From positions 15,955,475 through 16,019,474 of the forward strand of contig CM019701.1 of the NCBI GenBank assembly GCA_009760885.1: 64,000 bases of DNA, given 5' to 3'. The DNA comes from Achatina immaculata (lineage: Eukaryota > Mollusca > Gastropoda > Stylommatophora > Achatinidae). The notes beneath the pieces are model-generated. The model was not told where the DNA came from, made no database searches, and saw nothing but the letters and a program-made list of their open reading frames with translations. The translations under genes were made by a program, and so were the position numbers. Below, piece after piece: positions 1 through 12,665 of the stretch (positions within the stretch are counted from its first letter, which is position 1; each line of letters opens with the position of its first letter).

Positions 1-1822
1 TATATGAGCTATAGAGTTCTACGATATCTGCCATTAAACGTGTGTAATCTGAAAATATTTTCCAGATACTTACCCAGATACTTCAATTTACGTATTTGAA
101 TATTGCACAAAAATTGCTGTAGCACTCATCTATCGTATAGTTGGTGTGACATTTTATAATTATCAATGCCCTGTTAGGATGAATATATAAAATGTGTTAT
201 CATGTGACTACGCAATTACCCACTGAATATATGACTAATCTAATTTATTATTGCGAGAGAAAAGATCAATAATGACAGCCCATAATTTCATGAATATCAC
301 AACCCAGATGCACGTTTTATTACAAGAAATACTTATCTTATTTTTAAATCCTATTCGTAAATTTATTTTTAATTAGAAGTTATCACCACTTAATATTTTA
401 AATGTATTTTGTTCTGATTAGTGCTAGAACACACTTCTTGGTTGCCATAAGTCTGTTTTCTGACAATTCGAACTGTTATTTGTTTAACATAGACATTAGT
501 TTAATTATGTGATTCTTCGACGTTTTTATGTAGCAAGGAACAAAACGTTTTCAGTTTAATCTTCAGAAAAATATGAACATTTTACAATAGGTTTTATGTT
601 CTAACCTACACATGAAAATAATTAGAGAGATGAGAATTAGAACGAACTGTACTTGCTTATTTTGTCTTGTATAACTCACCACAATTGCATTTCTAAATGA
701 TTCCAGAGGGCGGTATGTACTGTTCTGTCTATTTCCTTTAACATAAACTGATCGTATCCCTGTTACTTATTGGTGCACTTTTTATTCTTATCAATTTTCA
801 AGCTCTTTATAGAATGTTCCTTTCAAATAATTGAATTCTGCAGACAAAATGTTGAAACGTCTGTATGAAACAGAATCCAATGAAGCAATATCCAGTATCA
901 CAGCTACAGGTGCCATCAATCTGCATTTAATTGTTTAAATAAAAAGAGAATTTTGTACTAGAAGGAGTTTGCCGACATCATTCAGGGACAACATCTGTTA
1001 AAGACTGAATCATACTTTACTATTTATGTTTAATAGAAAATCTATAACACAAAAACATTTTTAATCATAAAAAAAGCTGGTATGCCACATTTTAACGATG
1101 TGCAAACTAACGAATTCCAGATTCTGAAACAAAGTGTTTTTTGGTTTGTTTTTTTTTAATTATCCATTACTTTTTTTTAAATTGGAATTTCTATGGAACA
1201 TTTAGATGTACATTTTTTTAAAACTTGTAGTAAAAATTTCATGAATCAGGATAATGAAAATAGGCGTGAAACTTGTTTTAGCATTATTATTATAATATTA
1301 TCAAGACGTGCATGGGTATCCCATCTTTAATCATACACACACACACAAATTAGATACCCCCGTCCTCCAACTTTAATCATACACAAAATTCATTCAGTGT
1401 GTTATAATACCAAGTCAAGTCCGAATATTTAATATTTGGAAACAAAACTGTAAAAGAAACTTTTAGCACTTACATTAATGATTAAAACTGTTCCTCATGT
1501 TTGTTTTAAATAATCTAATATTTTATTATTGCACCTGTACTGCGTGGTTTTGTGTAAATTTAGTTTTATATTGTAAGTCTCAAAAAGGAGGCGTGTTACA
1601 CACAAAACAGAGATGATTCAGTTTGCTACCATAAACTTGATGTAAATCAGCGTTTATCTTTTACTTAATCATACACATACGCATATTCGAGATTTCCACG
1701 GCTATAATCGTACACACAGGCTCTCAAACACACAAATAACATTACATCCAGATATATAATCACACACATACACACTAAACAAAAACACATACTTACAAAC
1801 ATTAATCCCTACTAACTATGGT

Positions 1823-2205
1823 TCATTCATTCATTCATTCATTCCTTTGCATGTCCCTTGCGGAACTTTGCCTCCCAAACAGCACTCCTGTAGGCCTCTC
1901 GGTTGTGAGCAAGATGGCCTGCTGCTGCTGCATCCATTTGCAGATCATCAACGATGTCTTGCAGCCATCTTCGTTTCGGTCTTCCTCTCTTTCTTTTTCC
2001 CATTATGTATCCCTCCAATATGGTCTTCTCTAAATTATCATGACGTTTAATGTGGCCAAAATATTTAAGTTATCTCTCTTTAATCCTCTTTACTAGCCAG
2101 CCTTCATCAATATTAAGCTCTTGCAGTATAGATATATTTGTTCGTTTTTGTGTCCACGATATTTGGAGAACTCTTCTATAGCATTTACATTCAAAGGCAT
2201 TTATG
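1823..2205 (-). mobile_element. 5'-truncated RTE-like retrotransposon 3' end (family C)
   Basis: Read on the minus strand, this encodes the C-terminal tail of a non-LTR reverse transcriptase, including the ending HNREAYRSAVWEAKF. The (AATG)n 3' tail lies at the plus-strand left edge. Seven bases, ctatggt, are present at both 1816-1822 and 2206-2212 and look like a target-site duplication. Further copies of the family lie near 19945, 34226, 43208, 48430, 48720, 50141, 50431 and 56689. RTE-clade elements commonly end in short tandem repeats rather than poly-A, which fits. This piece has no catalytic domain and cannot move by itself. Confidence 0.75.
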
Positions 2206-2945
2206 CTATGGTAACATGCATAAATATTAAGTCTTATCACCTATTTCTTTAAAATAAGTCTCACGACAAGCAAGTAAAGTTGGAGAGAATATGTATGCAC
2301 CATCATCTGTATGTTTTGTGTCTTGACTATTTCACTTGAACAGCCTGATCCTGTTTGACAACCTCCTGTTGTAATGAAGACCAAGTTTGAGACTTACAAA
2401 AAACTAGCAGACTTTTAAGACGTGGCAGGCGAAAGATAGAAAGAAACTTTCACAGTCAACATCGTTAGTTTCTGTACATTCAGACTTCTCTAGCCTTGGT
2501 TCAGATCCCTATTTTCACACAACAGAGGCACAAACGTGTTCTATGTTCGGCAGGATACGTTTTTTTTTTTTTGCTAAGTTTTTACTTCCTGAAGTTAAAC
2601 TGCACACATCTGTCACATACAACTCATTACATTTTATTTAAGTTAGAAATACTTTCCAGCTTGTGACTGAACTCGCAGTTCATTTATTTGAATGTTTAAG
2701 AAGAACTGCTGGAGCATCAGTCTGAAAAAAAGAATTACCGTCAATATCAAATGTTACAGCTGCTGTTTTCTAGACTGTGTTTAGTTCTCAGGATCAGAGA
2801 TCACAAATGCTGAAGATCCTAATAGCTAAGAGTACAACATAAAAATTTGGTAAAAGATAATAGAAAGTTTCTCCTATTCATGAATCAGATTAAGAACATA
2901 TAAGTGTTTTCTTTTTATGTTTCTGTTTTTTCTTCAAAATTGTAA

Positions 2946-3092
<147 letters not shown>

Positions 3093-3094
3093 GC

Positions 3095-4248
3095 GTATTA
3101 CTTCCTCTGACAGTAGTGCCACAGAGAGTTATGATGCTACTGCTGCTAATCTGTTGTTTAATGGGATTTACATCTTTGTTTACGTAGAACTACTTTCTTT
3201 GGTTTAGACTTTATGAGATCTGCAACTATTGATCTTCTCAAAACTTCATATTTCTATGATGTCCACCTAGAAACATCTAACTCGGCAACCCAGGCATACG
3301 GCTCCCCACTAGAACAACATCAGAACAAGTTGACTTGACTTGACAGCCTTCCGACATCACACACGTGTTAACAGTGAGGGGATACCAACAAGCCCCATAG
3401 TGTAGTTTATCACAAATAAAACAAGTATATTAAATGATAGGATGGAGGATGAAGTTCTGCCGATGAGAAAACGTCTGTCACACAACACGGATGACAAATA
3501 CAGAAAAAACTCAACTTCCCGGCAAGAACTTGTTTGCCACATGTGGGGGGGGGGGGGGGGGGAATAACACTCAGACAAATAATGAGAGAGAAAAAAAGAA
3601 AATACTATTTATATGTATACTTAGAAATATATAAAACCACCCGGATGAATCTCTCAAAAAGGAAAACACACTTCACAAATGTCTACTCCAAAAGAATATT
3701 CCACAACTAACTGAGTATTAAAAAAACAGACGCCCAAAAAATAACATTCTAACAAGCTGTTCTAAAAAATGACAAAACCCATAAACTCACTACATCTAAG
3801 CTACAGGAAACTAACAGCCAAAACTTACTACATCTCATTCAAAAGTACTAGTCTACCTAACTCACATCATGATTCTGATTTCTCTCTAGCTCTGTCTTCT
3901 GTTTATTCTCTTTCATATTCTGATCTCTTTCCAAAAATCAATTTTATATAAACCTCTCATTTCCTACGACTCCCCTTGAAATTTACTTAACCGTGAACTC
4001 CAGTCGCATGTGAAACTAACTGTTTATGGCGTTTAGATGTTTCTAACATAGTTTTCGTGCGACTGTCAAAATATTTCACGCAACTTATTCTGTAACCTTA
4101 ACTTTTTGACACTTGAATTACTATTTTTAGCTCCCTCAGTGAACTTACAGACCCAAGGGACAAGGGTGAGATTTTATTAACAAGAGGACCACTTGCACTT
4201 AACTCAAATTATAAGCAATTGTCTCCCTTTCACCATTCCTATTGTTTT
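3095..4248. other. Unassigned AT-rich stretch with an 18-bp G tract
   Basis: This begins where copy 1 stops matching its sisters. It holds a run of 18 G at 3545-3562 and several short ORFs without recognisable domains. I see no gene here. Confidence 0.5.
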
Positions 4249-4480
4249 CTTATCTTATATCTTATATCCTTCCCGTGCCGTTAAAAGTCACATAGGGCTC
4301 GCAAAGTAGTTCGCCAACTTTTCCTGTCTTCGGCGAGTCCTTCAACCTCATCAAATGATTTTATGCCTGTTAATTTGGCCTCTTTTAATAATGTCCTCTT
4401 CAGAGTTTCACGCGGTCTGCCTCTTTTTCTTCGTCGGCCTAGTGTTTTACTTATGGATAATTCTGCTACATATTTCCCCC
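4249..4480 (-). mobile_element. RTE-like 3' fragment (family B)
   Basis: Minus-strand translation gives a non-LTR C-terminal tail containing RRRKRGRPRETLKRTLL and SFDEVEGLAEDRKSWRTTL, the arginine-rich ending usual for RTE elements. The plus-strand left edge is the family's ATAAG-type 3' tail. The same 3' end occurs at 21682, 28984 and 42285. The right edge near 4480 runs into a C- and A-rich tract. It is heavily 5'-truncated. Confidence 0.7.
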
Positions 4481-4800
4481 TCCCCCCCTCCCAAAAAAAA
4501 AAAAAGATTTGCTCGTCAAATCTCTGATAAGAGCATAATTGAACCCCATTCATTAGAAAAAAAACAACAACATAATCTATTGTGGGTGCCTGCACACATA
4601 CTTTGTACAAAGTAGTACTTTTGACTCATGTAATGCTAACCAAATATATACACATATTTACAACTTTTCGTTTGAGATATATTACACGCCTTTTTTAATA
4701 GTATCGTCATAGGACAAGAGCAAAGGATGCACTCCTTACCGACGAACACTAAGCAACTGGTGCCTAAAATTGCTAATGGAAATCTGCTACAAATTTCCAA

Positions 4801-5187
4801 CTATAAATTATGAGGAGAAAAAGGATCTGTGATGTTCACAACCACATGGTTAATAAACTGCTTCCTCTCATCCAACTCAAGGGAGGGAAACTTCTGCATA
4901 AGTGCCCTATGCATCAATTTCATGGTGAAGGTATCAAGGTCCACTCCCTCGAGTATCTGTCCTAATGCCACAACCAGCTTACTATCCGAGACGTATAAGT
5001 GATCCGTCTCTGAAAGACAATCGGCCCTACTTGAAGTCTGGTCAGGAAAACAATTTTCACTGTGAGGACAGTGATCCTTCAGAGACTGATGACAGACTAC
5101 AACATGCCTTTTCTGGTTCCACCTGTGTCGGAGTCTACAACCATCACCCGACATGGGAACTGCTGATGCGGACGTTTCTACATCCAT
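4801..5187 (-). pseudogene. Unrecognised ORF downstream of Gypsy RNase H
   Basis: A 128-codon minus-strand frame lies just downstream, in the Gypsy direction, of the RNase H remnant. I do not recognise a domain. No zinc-binding H2C2 motif or integrase DDE motif is visible, so it could be the linker after RNase H, or chance. A different 89-codon frame overlaps it on the other strand, which lowers confidence that either is real. Confidence 0.25.
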
Positions 5188-5269
5188 ATGATGGTCTGAG
5201 GGTTGTACCCCAGCGGCAGGTCAGTCTGACCTGAGCAATCAACCATAGACGGGTGCATGCCTGAGAATA

Positions 5270-5940
5270 GGCTTCCACTAAGCTAACCGACCTGACGTCA
5301 TATGTCTCAGTCCTCTGTGACTGAACAAAGTCCCTGATAACAACATGTGACGGTACAGAAACGGGTGGTACCATCGACAAGTGCTACGACTTCTTTCCTC
5401 CAACCCGGATAAAACAACATCTCTATGTCCATGGTGCTGAGCTTAGCAAACCACCTCTGCAACGTGATGTCTGACATCTGCTGCCAACTGAGAAACGCAC
5501 CCACCAAAGGTCTGAGGTCAGTCTTCACTACGAAGTGTCTATTCGCCGGGAAATACTTCAATTTCTGCCTGGCGTCATGGACAGTATACCCTTATCTTTC
5601 GAAATTGGACCACATAGTCTGGGATTGCGACAGCTTCTGTGAAAGTAAATAAAGAGGCTCTTCAACAGAGACACCATCTGAAGTGAAAGCTGTCTGCACC
5701 AAACAATGAAGGCATATATATACATAGTAAGTGGTCTCTGCATATCAGGATGCGAGAGAAGCGGCAACTTCGCAAGGCGATCCTTCATAAACTCAAACGC
5801 CAACTGACAAGCAGTAGACCATTTGAACCTATGACCCTTCTTGGTGAGGTCAACAATGGGAGCTACAATCTCAAAAATGTAGGGAATGAATCGTCCATAA
5901 TAGCTGCACGTCCCCCAGAAAGTAGCACAACTTATTAACA
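5270..5940 (-). pseudogene. Ty3/Gypsy RNase H and connection region, broken
   Basis: Two minus-strand frames carry typical Ty3/Gypsy sequence. The first (5558-5941) has FWGTCSYYGRFIP, then LTKKGHRFKWSTACQLAFE, the conserved stretch joining reverse transcriptase to RNase H. The second (5307-5561) has the RNase H end, with HFVVKTDLRPLVGAF and KLSTMDIEMLFYPG. The frames differ, and the RNase H core between them is disrupted, so the enzyme would not fold. In a live element this domain removes the RNA strand from the RNA-DNA hybrid. It lies directly downstream of the reverse transcriptase remnant, as in intact Gypsy elements. Confidence 0.8.
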
Positions 5941-5999
5941 TTCACAGCAGACGGCATTTCGGCAATGGCTTTGACCTTCTCAAGGTCATGAGATATGCC

Positions 6000-6720
6000 C
6001 GTCTGACTGATAATATAATCGAGATACTTTTTTCTCAAAAGGCCGCAAAGTGGAATTTCAATGGCTTCGACTTGACCTTTTGTCCACGCAACCGGTCAAA
6101 AACTGTCTGAAGATCGCGAACATGATCTTCGATCGTTCCATCAATGAACACCAGTATGTCATCGATGTAGATTTGTGCGAACTTCCCTAAGCATTGCAAT
6201 ATTGTGTCCATGGCTGCAAAAAAAAAAGGTATATGGTGCCACTTTTAAACCAAAGCTAATGAAGTTTAATCGAAAACAGCCAAGATGGCAGATATAAGCT
6301 GTGTTCTGCTGTGCATATTCAGAAAAAGGAATACACAAAAAGCCACATGTAGCATCTAAACAGCTGAAAAACTTGGCTTTACCTATCGTGCTTAGAATAT
6401 CCTCAATGGTGGCATAAGACACTGATCGAGTCACAGTAGTGAGTGCACAGTAGTCGCAACAGAAACGATGCGTACTATCTTTCTTAGTCATCAACACTAC
6501 AGGTAACGACCACTCTTATAAACTGGGGGGGGGGGGAATGGTTCCATCTAGCAACATATTCTCAACGGCCCTCTCAGTCACCTCTCTACTCGCCAAAGGA
6601 GTACGTTAAAACTTCCTGGAGATCGATGGATGATCGCCTGTATCAATCTCCAACTGCCGAGGTGTGAGAAATTTTGGAATCAGTCAAGGCAAAGACATCC
6701 GTACTCTGGCCAATAAACTG
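6000..6720 (-). pseudogene. Ty3/Gypsy reverse transcriptase, broken
   Basis: The minus-strand frame at 6159-6497 shows KKDSTHRFCCDY followed by FSCLDATCGF, the first catalytic aspartate region, and FGLKVAPYTF, the characteristic motif before the active site. The YIDDI active-site motif is readable from about 6150 in another frame. Upstream (6600-6680) is the usual segment around 'IDTGDHPSISR'. A run of A at 6218-6227 and a G tract at about 6526-6535 mark frame breaks. Family knowledge: this enzyme copies the element's RNA into DNA inside particles. Here it is a fossil. Confidence 0.82.
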
Positions 6721-6816
6721 GAAATAGTGTTCCTGTGCAAATCAGGGCAGTGAACTTCTCGAACGATAGACTCAATACGACCTTCAGTTGTCGACTTTAC
6801 AGTACAAGGTTCTTGA

Positions 6817-7002
6817 TCAACTGAGTCCACTGACTCTGTGAGTGGAGTCATTCTGCCTAAAACAACCCGCGCTTAAGTTTGATGTGTTTGCTAGAATCAC
6901 TGTTATCACTGAGAATTGCCGAGCGTGGAGCTCAAACACTGAGTTCACAACTTCTTTCTCAGGTTGTGACAGAAGGAAAGTTGTCTCTATACTCTGAACC
7001 AT
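6817..7002 (-). pseudogene. Gypsy pol segment between protease and RT, fragment
   Basis: A 61-codon minus-strand frame (VFELHARQFSVITV and flanks) lies between the protease remnant and the reverse transcriptase remnant, in the right place for the connecting part of pol. I recognise no domain; the call rests on position and strand. Confidence 0.4.
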
Positions 7003-7129
7003 ATAAGAATTTCCAAAAGGAAAATATGGTTGGGCTTTTAGTTTAAGTAGAATAAGATTTACAGAACGTGGAGAACGAAGAGAGGAACGCTGAACACGAA
7101 GAAGAGACGCTGTCTGTGCATCCTACTCT

Positions 7130-7540
7130 AAGGGAATTTTTTGTTGTGAATGTTGAGAGTGTTCGACTTGTAATCTACAACAGCTCCTGCACGAGAAAGA
7201 AAATCACGTCCAAGAGTGGCGGATCGGTTTATATTTCGAACCACATGAAAGCAATGAGAAACAGTGACGCTAGCTACATAAAATCAATGAGAAACAGTGA
7301 CACCAGCTACATAAATAGGAATGTAAACTCTGCCAATGATTCTCATCGAAGTTGCAGTTACAGTCTGCCGAGTACTTCTAGCAGGCAAGAGCTTAGGAGA
7401 AGAAGATAAGGATCTGTAAACAGAATCCTTGCGCTGACAGACACCAACACCTGCGCTTAACAAGGTTCTATTTCTACAAGCCGCAATAGAAACAAGGACA
7501 GAAGTAAGTGTAGGGGGATTTGCAGTCGCCAAGAGTAAAG
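7130..7540 (-). pseudogene. Ty3/Gypsy aspartic protease, broken
   Basis: Minus-strand translation of about 7160-7290 gives ATLGRDFLSRAGAVVDY, the hallmark C-terminal flank of Gypsy-type retroviral-like proteases (LG-DFL and D near the end). About 80 codons upstream, where the DTG active site is expected, the frame at 7284-7532 reads LLSAGVGV, so the catalytic aspartate appears lost. A short tandem duplication at 7245-7320 (the stretch coding VAGVTVSH appears twice) disrupts the region. Order on the minus strand is nucleocapsid, protease, RT, RNase H, as expected for Ty3/Gypsy. Confidence 0.72.
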
Positions 7541-7574
7541 ATGAAGCGTGCGAAAATGAGACAAATTGCTTAGT

Positions 7575-8815
7575 ATATCTGATTGGTGTGTATATTCTGT
7601 CAGATTCTTAACATGTCTGTATGTGTGTATGTTCTGTCAGACTCTTAACATGTCTGTATGTGTGTATATTTTGTCAGACTCTTAACATGTCTGTATGTTC
7701 TGTCAGACTCTTAACATGTCTGTATGTGTGTATATTCTGTCAGACTCTTAACATGTCTGTATGTGTGTATATTCTGTCAGAATCTTAACATGTCTGTATG
7801 TGTGTATATTCTGTCAGACTCTTAACATGTCTGTATGTTCTGTCAGACTCTTAACATGTCTGGATGTGTGTATATTCTGTCAGAATCTTAACATGTCTGT
7901 ATGTGTGTATATTCTGTCAGACTCTTAACGTGTCTGGATGTGTGTATGTTCTGTCAGACTCTTAACATGTCTGGATGTGTGTATGTTCTGTCAGACTCTT
8001 AACAAGTCTGGATGTGTGTATATTCTGTCAGACTCTTAACATGTCTGGATGTGTGTATGTTCTGTCAGACTCTTAACATGTCTGTATGTGTGTATATTCT
8101 GTCAGACTCTTAACGTGTCTGGATGTGTATATATTCTGTCAGATTCTTAGCATGTCTCTATGTGTGTATGTTCTGTCAGACTCTTAACATGTCTGTATGT
8201 GTGTATAATCTGTCAGACTCTTAACATGTCTGTATGTGTGTATATTCTGTCAGACTCTTAACATGTCTGTATGTGTGTATATTCTGTCAGACTCTTAACA
8301 TGTGTGTATGTTCTGTCAGACTCTTAACATGTCTGTATGTGTGTATATTCTGTCAGACTCTTAACATGTCTGTATGTTCTGTCAGACTCTTAACATGTCT
8401 GGATGTGTGTATATTCTGTCAGACTCTTAACATGTCTGGATGTGTGTATATTCTGTCGGACTCTTAACATGTCTGGATGTGTGTATATTCTGTCAGACTC
8501 TTAACATGTCTGGATGTGTGTATGTTCTGTCAGACTCTTAACGTGTCTGGATCTGTGTATGTTCTGTCAGACTCTTAACGTGTCTGGATGTGTGTATGTT
8601 CTGTCAGACTCTTAACGTGTATGGATGTGTGTATGTTCTGTCAGACTCTTAGCGTGTCTGGATGTGTGTATGTTCTGTCGGACTCTTAACATGTCTGGAT
8701 GTGTGTATATTCTGTCAGAATCTTAACATGTCTGGATGTGTGTATATTCTGTCAGAATCTTAACATGTCTGGATGTGTGTATATTCTGTCAGACTCTTAA
8801 CATGTCTGTATATTC
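7575..8815 (+). repeat. 37-bp minisatellite inside the Gypsy remnant
   Basis: About 34 copies of a 37-bp unit containing 'ctgtcagactcttaaca', with 29-bp variants lacking an internal 'tgtgtata'. It lies exactly between the nucleocapsid remnant and the protease remnant of the same minus-strand element, so it has expanded within the gag-pol region or was inserted there. Confidence 0.95.
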
Positions 8816-8819
8816 TATA

Positions 8820-9228
8820 GGACGCACGCGAGCTCCTATTGCTCCGAACCAACTGTTTAAGTGTGACTGACCCTTTTCTAGACTGCTGTCTAAATAAGCC
8901 GGCAATGTGGCCCTGTCTACCGCAATTATAGCAACCCTTATTTTCAATTGGATGTGAAATTTTAGGTCTTCTAAATCTTGTGGTCGACCTCTTGTAGTCG
9001 ATCTAACCTTTATTCCTGTGTAATGCAAGGCTTTGTGACTTTTAAGTGTGAGACAAAGCTGCATCGTCTGGAAACATTCGTCTTCTGTACTTCAGCCATC
9101 TCATCAGTGACTAGTCTCTCTGAAAAATCTATTTCTGAAATCACAACTAAGGTTCACCTACTGAATAACAACATTCTCTTCTAAGAATATTTCAACAGCC
9201 CTATCAAATGGAGTAGGTTTGTCATATA

Positions 9229-9308
<80 letters not shown>

Positions 9309-9425
9309 AAATGTTCGTAATTCTCAGCAATTTGATTCTTATATCTACTACCATTCCTATCCATGAATATTTCATGTACTTCAACCAATCTATTACACCT
9401 ATGACCCCAGGCACCAGGCATTACG
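8820..9425 (-). pseudogene. Ty3/Gypsy gag with zinc knuckle remnant, broken
   Basis: On the minus strand, about 8890-8945 reads CYNCGRQGHIAGLF: a CCHC zinc knuckle in which the last cysteine is replaced by F. Zinc knuckles in nucleocapsid bind the element's RNA. Frames further upstream (8789-9064 and 9230-9421) contain charged gag-like sequence such as RNGSRYKNQIAENYEHL, but are separated by frame breaks and by a TA microsatellite at 9231-9305. I cannot place an initiator codon or a capsid domain with confidence. Confidence 0.65.
9231..9305. repeat. (TA)n microsatellite
   Basis: Two TA runs separated by 'ttca', lying within the gag remnant. They break its reading frame. Confidence 0.95.
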
Positions 9426-9970
9426 TGACATTACGGGGCATTTAAAATAACTGACAATTGTGACTCACGAACGAGGCGACATCGAGCGGCAGTCTGAGAT
9501 CATATCTGACAAAACAAAAATACCCACGGCCTCTTAGTAATTGAAATACACATTTTCCATTATACAGCAACGACAATAAGTTTCCTCAGACACATGTCTG
9601 TCAGCCCGAGCCATGTTGTGCCCTTACGGAACCACTAATGCCGAAAATGTGACGCAAATCTTCGTCTAACTCTCTGATCACGTGATATAATCTCATTAGC
9701 ATAACTGGTGGTGAAGTGATAATCTGTGACCCAGCCTTGTGCTTCAGTCGTTGCAACTAGGCCTTGCCACGCTAACAAGTCCTACTCCCACGCTCACAAG
9801 AGTTTCAGCTTATCCTGTATTTAAGATAGGGTGTCGTTTAGTATATCCAGCAAACATGACGTGTGTGGAGCTGAAGCCATTGTGCCTTCCCTCACTATAA
9901 TCTACCAACAAAACAATACAACCAATGAATGAACTAGAATAACTAAGCAAAGCAAGAAAAAAAATTAACT
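9425..9970. other. Unassigned stretch before copy 1 resumes
   Basis: The Gypsy 5' LTR would be expected here. I found no direct repeat of it on the other side (3.1-4.8 kb), so no LTR is called. No gene is visible. Confidence 0.4.
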
Positions 9971-10165
9971 AACTATTATGTGTATCTCATTCCTGATTAC
10001 CACAGACATGAATTATCACAGTTTTTTCTTATTTTAGAAATTATATGCTCTACACATTTCAAATTGTCAGCTGTTTATACAGATATACTGAAAATTTTAC
10101 TTTCTAAAAATATGCAACATACATTTGTCACACACAAGTCCATACATTTTATTTATTACTGTTTA

Positions 10166-10173
10166 TATAGATA

Positions 10174-10266
<93 letters not shown>

Positions 10267-10420
10267 CCTCTATCCGTCCGTCTGTCTGTCTATCTGTCTG
10301 CCCATCGTCTGTTTGTCTGTCTGTCTATCTATTAATCTATCTATCTGTCAATCTATCTATCTCTCTGTCTTTGTCTGTTTGTCTGTCTGTCTATCTATCT
10401 ATCTATCTATCCCTCTATAT
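10166..10420 (+). repeat. (TATC)n/(TGTC)n microsatellite, second in copy 1
   Basis: About 24 TATC repeats, then mixed TGTC/TATC variants. It follows the same unit segment as the other arrays. Copy 1 thus has two such arrays flanking the foreign block, which suggests recombination at the microsatellite. Confidence 0.97.
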
Positions 10421-10599
10421 ATGTATTTTACAGCAAGTTCTTTTGCATTCAGAAGTTTGATTTGTAGGAAATTTATATTTTTGTACCGAGAACAGTAGAC
10501 TTACAGGATATGTAAGTCTATGGGTAGAAAAAAACTGCACCATGGACAGTCTTGGTGTTCGTACAATCACATATTTGAAGTCCGATTTCAAATCTACAG

Positions 10600-10600
<1 letters not shown>

Positions 10601-10640
<40 letters not shown>
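10601..10640. repeat. (CT)n microsatellite
   Basis: A run of 20 CT. In sister copies the same position holds only a short 'ctctct' (38400, 51932), so it expanded in this copy. Confidence 0.95.
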
Positions 10641-10643
<3 letters not shown>

Positions 10644-11329
10644 GTCATAAACAAGTTATAGGTTTTAGGGATACTACCATAGAATATCAGACAAATATAA
10701 TAAAGTTAGGTTGTGAACTATTATAATATTGAAGAATCGAGGTAGTGTTCTTTGTTTAATACTGTGTGATATGTCCGTCGCTTGAATCAATGATATTTGC
10801 TGAATTATAACAGAGAATAATTCTGAATGATTATAATATTAAAGCTTGAAGATGTTCTTTGATTAATGCGAACATTATCTTCAAACACAACCTGATTCCT
10901 GTTGTTTAGATTAGATTTTACAAATATTACAACTTTAGATAGATCAAGTACGATGAAATGATCACTGAATTCATTTAATTCTGAAAAATAAGGTCACATA
11001 TGACAACACAACTTGAAATAAGATGCAATAGGACATACAATTCATTAGTTTCGTCGATGAAGCATATAATCATTGTTCACAGTATCAAACTCTAGCATAT
11101 TCTATTTACAGCACTTAAGCAATGTTCTCAACTTCAAAATATTCTATACGTGATACAAGAACAATTCGAAACTATACACTATATTAGATCTGTAACATGT
11201 AGTCAGCTCTTCGCCTGAATCACTTTACTCGAAGTTTCAAAATTATCAAATGTTCATAATCATTTGAAACACATTTTCAATCTCTCCTAAAACTACTTCT
11301 GGTTATAAAATACTTTTCCTAAGTATGTA

Positions 11330-11505
11330 TTTGTCCTCTCTGTGTGTCCTCTACTCCACCTTGTGTGTCCTCTACTCCACCATGTGTGTCCTCTACTCCA
11401 CCATATGTGTCCTCTACTCCACCTTGTGTGTCCTCTACTCCACCATGTGTGTCCTCTACTCCACCATGTGTATCCTCTACTCCACCTTGTGTGTCCGTGT
11501 ATCTC
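11330..11505 (+). repeat. 21-bp minisatellite
   Basis: About eight copies of a 21-bp unit with 'cctctactccacc'. Being a multiple of three, it gives open frames with no coding meaning. Confidence 0.93.
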
Positions 11506-12504
11506 CTTAAACGGCCCTCCTAACTTATATGTCGTAAGTCAGTTCTGCGATAGGGAACACCCTTATTCCTTGTCACTGGTCAAATTGTCAAGTCGGTCCA
11601 CCCTAATTTTTTTTTTTTCAAAACCAGGTGCAAACTGAGTCATAAGATTAGCAAATATGTGTCCCCTATCAGTATGTCAAATCCGTCTATACGAAGTTCT
11701 CACCCAGTATCAGGTGTTCGCGATATCTACGGGGGATTAGTCCACATCTGTTTACACAGTGTCTGTCTGTCGCCGTCTGTTCTAGTGTTATCTGAGTAAA
11801 TCCTCTTTATCCGCCTTTATTGTCGGCGTCCTATCGTAATATTACTACTAATGCCGTGGGAGTGTTCCTCTCGAATTTTCCATCGTTTCTGACACACTTT
11901 CTATGTATCAGTAATATTAAACTTATATACTGAATATGCCAATATTAATAATAATAACAACATTAATAATAATTATTATGATAAGGGAGTGCACTACTCA
12001 AACTGAAAATTTAGACTCATAGCCACATGTGTTTCTTTTTCAAGATCATAATTATAATGACATAATTTTGTTTCTAAAATCACTGAGTGAGAACGGATTA
12101 ACTGAGGCCAGCATTAGCATTAATATTACTTTCTTGGTTTTTATTTCTATCCACACCTTATACATCTTGGATTCCTACAGCCTGTACGTACTGCCTTTTA
12201 AATTCTCTCTTATTTAAACTACACAGATGTAAAATGTTTATCATAAGAGTTGCTTATGTTGAAAATAGTTTGCAGATATTAATCGAACATTTAAATTCAT
12301 TTTTTAGAATATTGCACACATACTGCTGTAACATCTCAGATTGTTCTTGCCAATGTAAGTAATTATCAGGGCCAGAGACCACAGTTGCCACAGAACCTTC
12401 TATCCAACAATGATCAGCGGAAACTAAACAAAAGATGGTCTAATGTTTATATAAATCTTTAATCACAGCTTTTCAGCACAAAGATGTTTTCTGTGTTCGT
12501 TACA

Positions 12505-12665
12505 AATGCAGAGAAACATATCCTGTGATATGTTAACCGTTACTTCTCAGAGAAACATATCCTGTGATATGTTACCCGTTACTTCTCAGAGAAACATATC
12601 CTGTGATATGTTACCCGTTACTTCTCAGAGAAACATATCCTGTGATATGTTACCGGTTACGCTCA
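12505..12665 (+). repeat. 39-bp minisatellite, four copies
   Basis: Four near-identical copies of a 39-bp unit containing 'agaaacatatcctgtgata'. The matching place in copies 4 and 5 (52530 and 58770) has it once, so this array arose within copy 1. Confidence 0.93.

Noticed and set aside
1818..2050. Plus-strand ORFs with CGTLPPKQHSCRPLGCEQDG (also 48331, 50042, 56672)
   Set aside because: Antisense shadows of the family C retrotransposon C-terminus.
4965..5652. Plus-strand ORFs across 4965-5652
   Set aside because: They lie opposite recognisable Gypsy pol sequence on the minus strand and show no domain.
3095..9970. LTRs for the Gypsy remnant
   Set aside because: I looked for a direct repeat between 3.1-4.8 kb and 9.4-9.97 kb and saw none.
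9980..10498. Frames made of repeated YLSI (also at 2917, 37641, 51578, 55918)
   Set aside because: Translation of a TATC microsatellite; not a protein gene.
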